A stretch of DNA of 64,000 bases from Chondrus crispus. Lineage: Eukaryota > Rhodophyta > Florideophyceae > Gigartinales > Gigartinaceae. Where the stretch lies: positions 68,515-132,514 of the forward strand of contig NW_005179083.1 of NCBI RefSeq assembly GCF_000350225.1. Direction: 5' to 3'. Positions 61,500-64,000 of this stretch are shown piece after piece. Each line of letters opens with the position of its first letter. Position 1 is the stretch's first letter. A program made the position numbers and the translations under genes. The notes under the pieces are model-generated. The model was not told where the DNA came from, did no database searches, and was given only the letters and a program-made list of their open reading frames with translations.

Positions 61500-62189
61500 A
61501 TGGATGTAGCAGGACCCGGAACTCAGGACATGCAGGTTAACCGTGATGCAATCATTTCCGCTGCAAACGTTCTCATGGTCGCTTTGCTCAAAATGAACCG
61601 CGTTCTAATACCCGCACTTCTCAAATGGAAGCGTGCTTGTCGTACAGCATGGATACACTCAACTGATCATGACCTTCGCCGCCCTAAGAAGAAAAGCAGA
61701 GTAAGGAAGCTTCACTCCGCGTCGTCGGATGGTGAGGAATCCGAGCATGACGAAGACCTGCACATTGTTAACGTGGACAGAGAGAAATCTCGTCGTGCGA
61801 CTGCTCCAAACCCGCTTCTCTACACATCCTTTGTCACCGTCTTCTTCACAATCCTTACTATTGTTATCTATTCAACAGTCATCATCACACTTGTTTTGAC
61901 TCTTTTCCCTTTCGGTCCTGCACAGGCAATCATCTTTTCCTTCTCACTAATCGCAACCGCAACAATTTCAGAAGCCGAAACGCTCCTACAAAAAGGAAAG
62001 AGCCGGAATCAACAATCTCGCGAATCAATTGCTGCTGCCCCGGGTCCGGGTCAGATGAATCCTCCCATGGGCCCTGTCGGTAACGGGGATGAAGAAAACG
62101 GATTGCTTGCCAATTCGAACAATCAGCGACCATACGGGGCCATGCCCGTCAATCCAGCGGACGATGACGATTATAGCGATCTTGAGTGA
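61500..62189 (+). CDS. Membrane protein, paralog of the neighbouring gene
   Basis: This frame encodes 229 residues from the ATG at 61500. An N-terminal motif SAANVLMVALLKMNRVLIPA (20-39) may be an amphipathic or membrane helix. A basic/acidic linker follows, then two transmembrane segments at about 110-137 and 141-156 (TIVIYSTVIITLVLTLFPF, QAIIFSFSLIATATISEAE), and a tail ending DDDDYSDLE. The gene at 62679-63746 on the other strand shares all three blocks and the end motif, so this is an inverted tail-to-tail duplication. Function is unknown; residues 157-229 are polar. Confidence 0.7.
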   Translation: MDVAGPGTQDMQVNRDAIISAANVLMVALLKMNRVLIPALLKWKRACRTAWIHSTDHDLRRPKKKSRVRKLHSASSDGEESEHDEDLHIVNVDREKSRRATAPNPLLYTSFVTVFFTILTIVIYSTVIITLVLTLFPFGPAQAIIFSFSLIATATISEAETLLQKGKSRNQQSRESIAAAPGPGQMNPPMGPVGNGDEENGLLANSNNQRPYGAMPVNPADDDDYSDLE

Positions 62190-62678
62190 AAAAGGCGACC
62201 AACCTGAGCGACGTCCATCTTTTCTGGTCACCCATCTGCGGATCGTACGGTCTTTGCCTCCTGGTTTTCGAAGTCTTGCATATTTGCTTGATGACGGCTA
62301 GTCATATGTCTCAAAAGAGCAGATCAAGTCATATCAAAGGTTCTCCGCATGCGTTCGCTGTACGTCGCATGATGAGAAGTGAAAATAGGACGCAACCTGC
62401 AACGCTTCGGGGCGCAAGCTGTTGTCGCACTCTACCTTATTTTCTGTCTTCAGTAGTAGTGCCGGACGTAGCTCCAAAAATGACTGGCCAGATCACAAAC
62501 ACGATAGAATAAACAACGCTTTTGGTACAGATCATATAAGGTGATGGCGTCGTGGACCCGAACTTCCACGCACGTCATCTGTATGGAGGGGGAGCGCTCA
62601 ATGTTCCCTCTAATGTCGTTACCACTGCATGTAGTCGGCACGAACGAATGGACGTTACGTTTCTTCCAGCGACTTGAG
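62190..62678. other. Spacer between convergent paralogs
   Basis: This 489-base region contains the 3' ends of both genes. No gene was seen. Confidence 0.5.
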
Positions 62679-63746
62679 TCAGTTAAGATCGCTAAAGTCT
62701 TCTACGTCATCCGCTCTGGGATCAGCATTTTCCATAGCCTCCAGATTGTTCGCACCGCCTTTCGGCGCCTTAGATTTATATCGAAAGTTTTTTAGGTCCT
62801 TCATTTTTGATTCCTTTTCCCTCTTCTTCTCTTCTTCAGTCTTTCCTTGTCGTAGAACTTCAGACTCTGACACCAGAGCTGTTGCAACCAGCGAGAACGA
62901 AAAGATCACAGCCTGCCCTCTCTCAAAAGGGAACAGGGCAAGAACCAGCGATATTATCACTGTGCTGTAGATAACGATACTGGCGAACGTCACAAAAGTA
63001 GTCCCCACAGACGTGTACACTCCCATGTACACGTCCTGCGCCCGTTCCAGTTGGAGCTGTTGCACGCGTCTCTCGAAGGTATCGATTGTATTGCCTCCTT
63101 CGGAATCACCCTGTTGAGCTGATGAGCTGCGTGATGAGCTGCGTGATGAGCTGCCTCGTGAGAAAAAGGATTCTGCTTCAGCCTGAACTTCGTCCAACCC
63201 TTCCTCGGCCTCATTTCCAGCGTCAGCGTGAGTAGGCTCGCCGCTTGCGCTGCCTTCAGCCCTATCATCACGAGATTGACGTCGAGCGCGGCGCTCCTGC
63301 CGCTGTGATGGTCGTGATGGCCGCGACTGGGCTGGAGTACCGGATCCCATTCCGCTGGCGCTATTTCGCAGCGGCAAGTGTGGCTCATGCATACCACTGC
63401 TCGGCAGCAACGGTTCCTGCGTGGTGAACGGTTCCTTCGTGCCCGTACCTATCACGCGTGAGATTCTCCCGAGAATGCCCACTCCATTCTTCGCACGTTG
63501 CATCTCTATCTCCTCCCTCGCCAAAGCCCTTCGCTCCTTTTCCCTCTCCCTCTCGAGGTCCTGTCGGGCATTTTGGATCTGTCGCCACCGCACAGCGCGC
63601 CTCCATCGCAGAAACGCGGGGACGAAGAGCCGATTCATTTTCAGAAGCGCGACCATGAGTACATTTGCGGCGGAGACGACGGCATCGCGCTCCGAAAGTG
63701 TTCCCATTCCCATGCACACCTCCTTACATTCTTCTGGGGTTAGCAT
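62679..63746 (-). CDS. Membrane protein, paralog of the neighbouring gene
   Basis: This frame encodes 355 residues from the ATG at 63746. The N-terminal block SAANVLMVALLKMNRLFVPA (25-44) matches the paralog nearly exactly. A long charged coiled coil (55-90), a Ser/Arg-rich low-complexity part (about 130-215, with SSRSSSRSSS) and a second coiled coil (225-240) follow. Two transmembrane segments lie at about 249-272 and 276-293 (SIVIYSTVIISLVLALFPF, QAVIFSFSLVATALVSESE). The end DDVEDFSDLN matches the paralog tail. The linker is 125 residues longer than in the paralog, which suggests low-complexity expansion. Function unknown. Confidence 0.72.
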   Translation of the reverse strand: MLTPEECKEVCMGMGTLSERDAVVSAANVLMVALLKMNRLFVPAFLRWRRAVRWRQIQNARQDLEREREKERRALAREEIEMQRAKNGVGILGRISRVIGTGTKEPFTTQEPLLPSSGMHEPHLPLRNSASGMGSGTPAQSRPSRPSQRQERRARRQSRDDRAEGSASGEPTHADAGNEAEEGLDEVQAEAESFFSRGSSSRSSSRSSSAQQGDSEGGNTIDTFERRVQQLQLERAQDVYMGVYTSVGTTFVTFASIVIYSTVIISLVLALFPFERGQAVIFSFSLVATALVSESEVLRQGKTEEEKKREKESKMKDLKNFRYKSKAPKGGANNLEAMENADPRADDVEDFSDLN

Positions 63747-63806
63747 AGTACCTTGAGCGTGGGGGGTACGCGCTTCTCCGCAGGGGTAGGTCTCGTTGGC
63801 TTCAGG
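63747..63806. promoter_or_regulatory. Short bidirectional promoter candidate
   Basis: Only 60 bases separate the ATG of the minus-strand membrane protein from the ATG of the open frame that starts at 63807. If both are real genes, they share this interval or transcription starts within the coding sequences. Confidence 0.35.
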
Positions 63807-64000
63807 ATGTCGGTCGCATCAAGGCTTGTGGAAGACGCCCGGCGCGGACATGTGGAAGGGCTGTTCCATGGAGTGGTGCGTTTTGGGCGGCACTTGGTGA
63901 GCGGTGTTGCTCAATCCCAAGACAGGCGGGATGCGTTGGACGGGGAAGAATTTTGGGTGTCGACGGGCAACAAGGATGTGTCTGGGGCGAGAAAGTCGGG
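63807..64000 (+). CDS. Start of an unidentified gene, cut by the window edge
   Basis: From the ATG at 63807 (CAGGATGTC) the frame is open for all 64 codons to the edge. It begins MSVASRLVEDARRGHVEG and has a mixed, protein-like composition. No family is recognisable from this fragment. It diverges from the membrane-protein gene. Confidence 0.4.
   Translation, partial: MSVASRLVEDARRGHVEGLFHGVVRFGRHLVSGVAQSQDRRDALDGEEFWVSTGNKDVSGARKS

Overview
The window looks like nuclear DNA of a red alga, most likely a florideophyte of the Chondrus kind. That is inference. The evidence is: compact, mostly single-exon host genes with strong ATG contexts; two genes with one short GT-AG intron each (87 and 92 bases); N-termini that look like plastid transit peptides; a nuclear SecE-like gene; and gene islands separated by many young mobile elements of nearly every eukaryotic class. 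A 100-base assembly gap at 51521-51620 shows this is a scaffold.

Host gene islands: (1) 80-3260, a GRAM/WBP2-like protein, a coiled-coil protein and a probable plastid protein. (2) 38415-40207, a secreted protein of unknown function with one intron; three broken relatives lie at 3665-4400, 46620-47270 and 48225-49265. (3) 49677-53396, a DHRS12-type dehydrogenase with one intron, a small coiled-coil protein and an ACSF3/AAE13-type malonyl-CoA synthetase. (4) 58600-59139, plastid SecE. (5) 61500-64000, two convergent paralogous membrane proteins and the start of a further gene running off the right edge.

Mobile DNA, left to right: a DIRS-like tyrosine-recombinase retrotransposon (5164-10059) holding a nested solo LTR; a Tc1/mariner element (10557-11797) whose unoccupied site is preserved at 13241-13400; an intact Crypton-type tyrosine recombinase (13757-15181); a very large Mutator-like element (15408-38123) with 581-bp terminal inverted repeats and an 8-bp target duplication; an apparently intact PIF/Harbinger element (42579-45307); and a whole-looking Copia element (53717-58380) inserted between two host genes that would otherwise be about 0.5 kb apart.

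The Mutator-like element is the centrepiece. It carries a Ulp1-type cysteine protease gene, a MURA-type transposase and, on the opposite strand, coding sequence for an RGG-rich and an RS/acidic-rich protein. It was later hit by a 12.6-kb Gypsy chromovirus (16537-29128), which splits the protease gene, and by a related solo LTR (35081-35779). The Gypsy element has an unusual extra module between pol and its 3' LTR: a long intact antisense open frame of 759-827 codons, bounded by two copies of a palindrome plus purine tract. The LTRs of this family carry a row of hairpins whose arms differ between copies in a pairing-preserving way.
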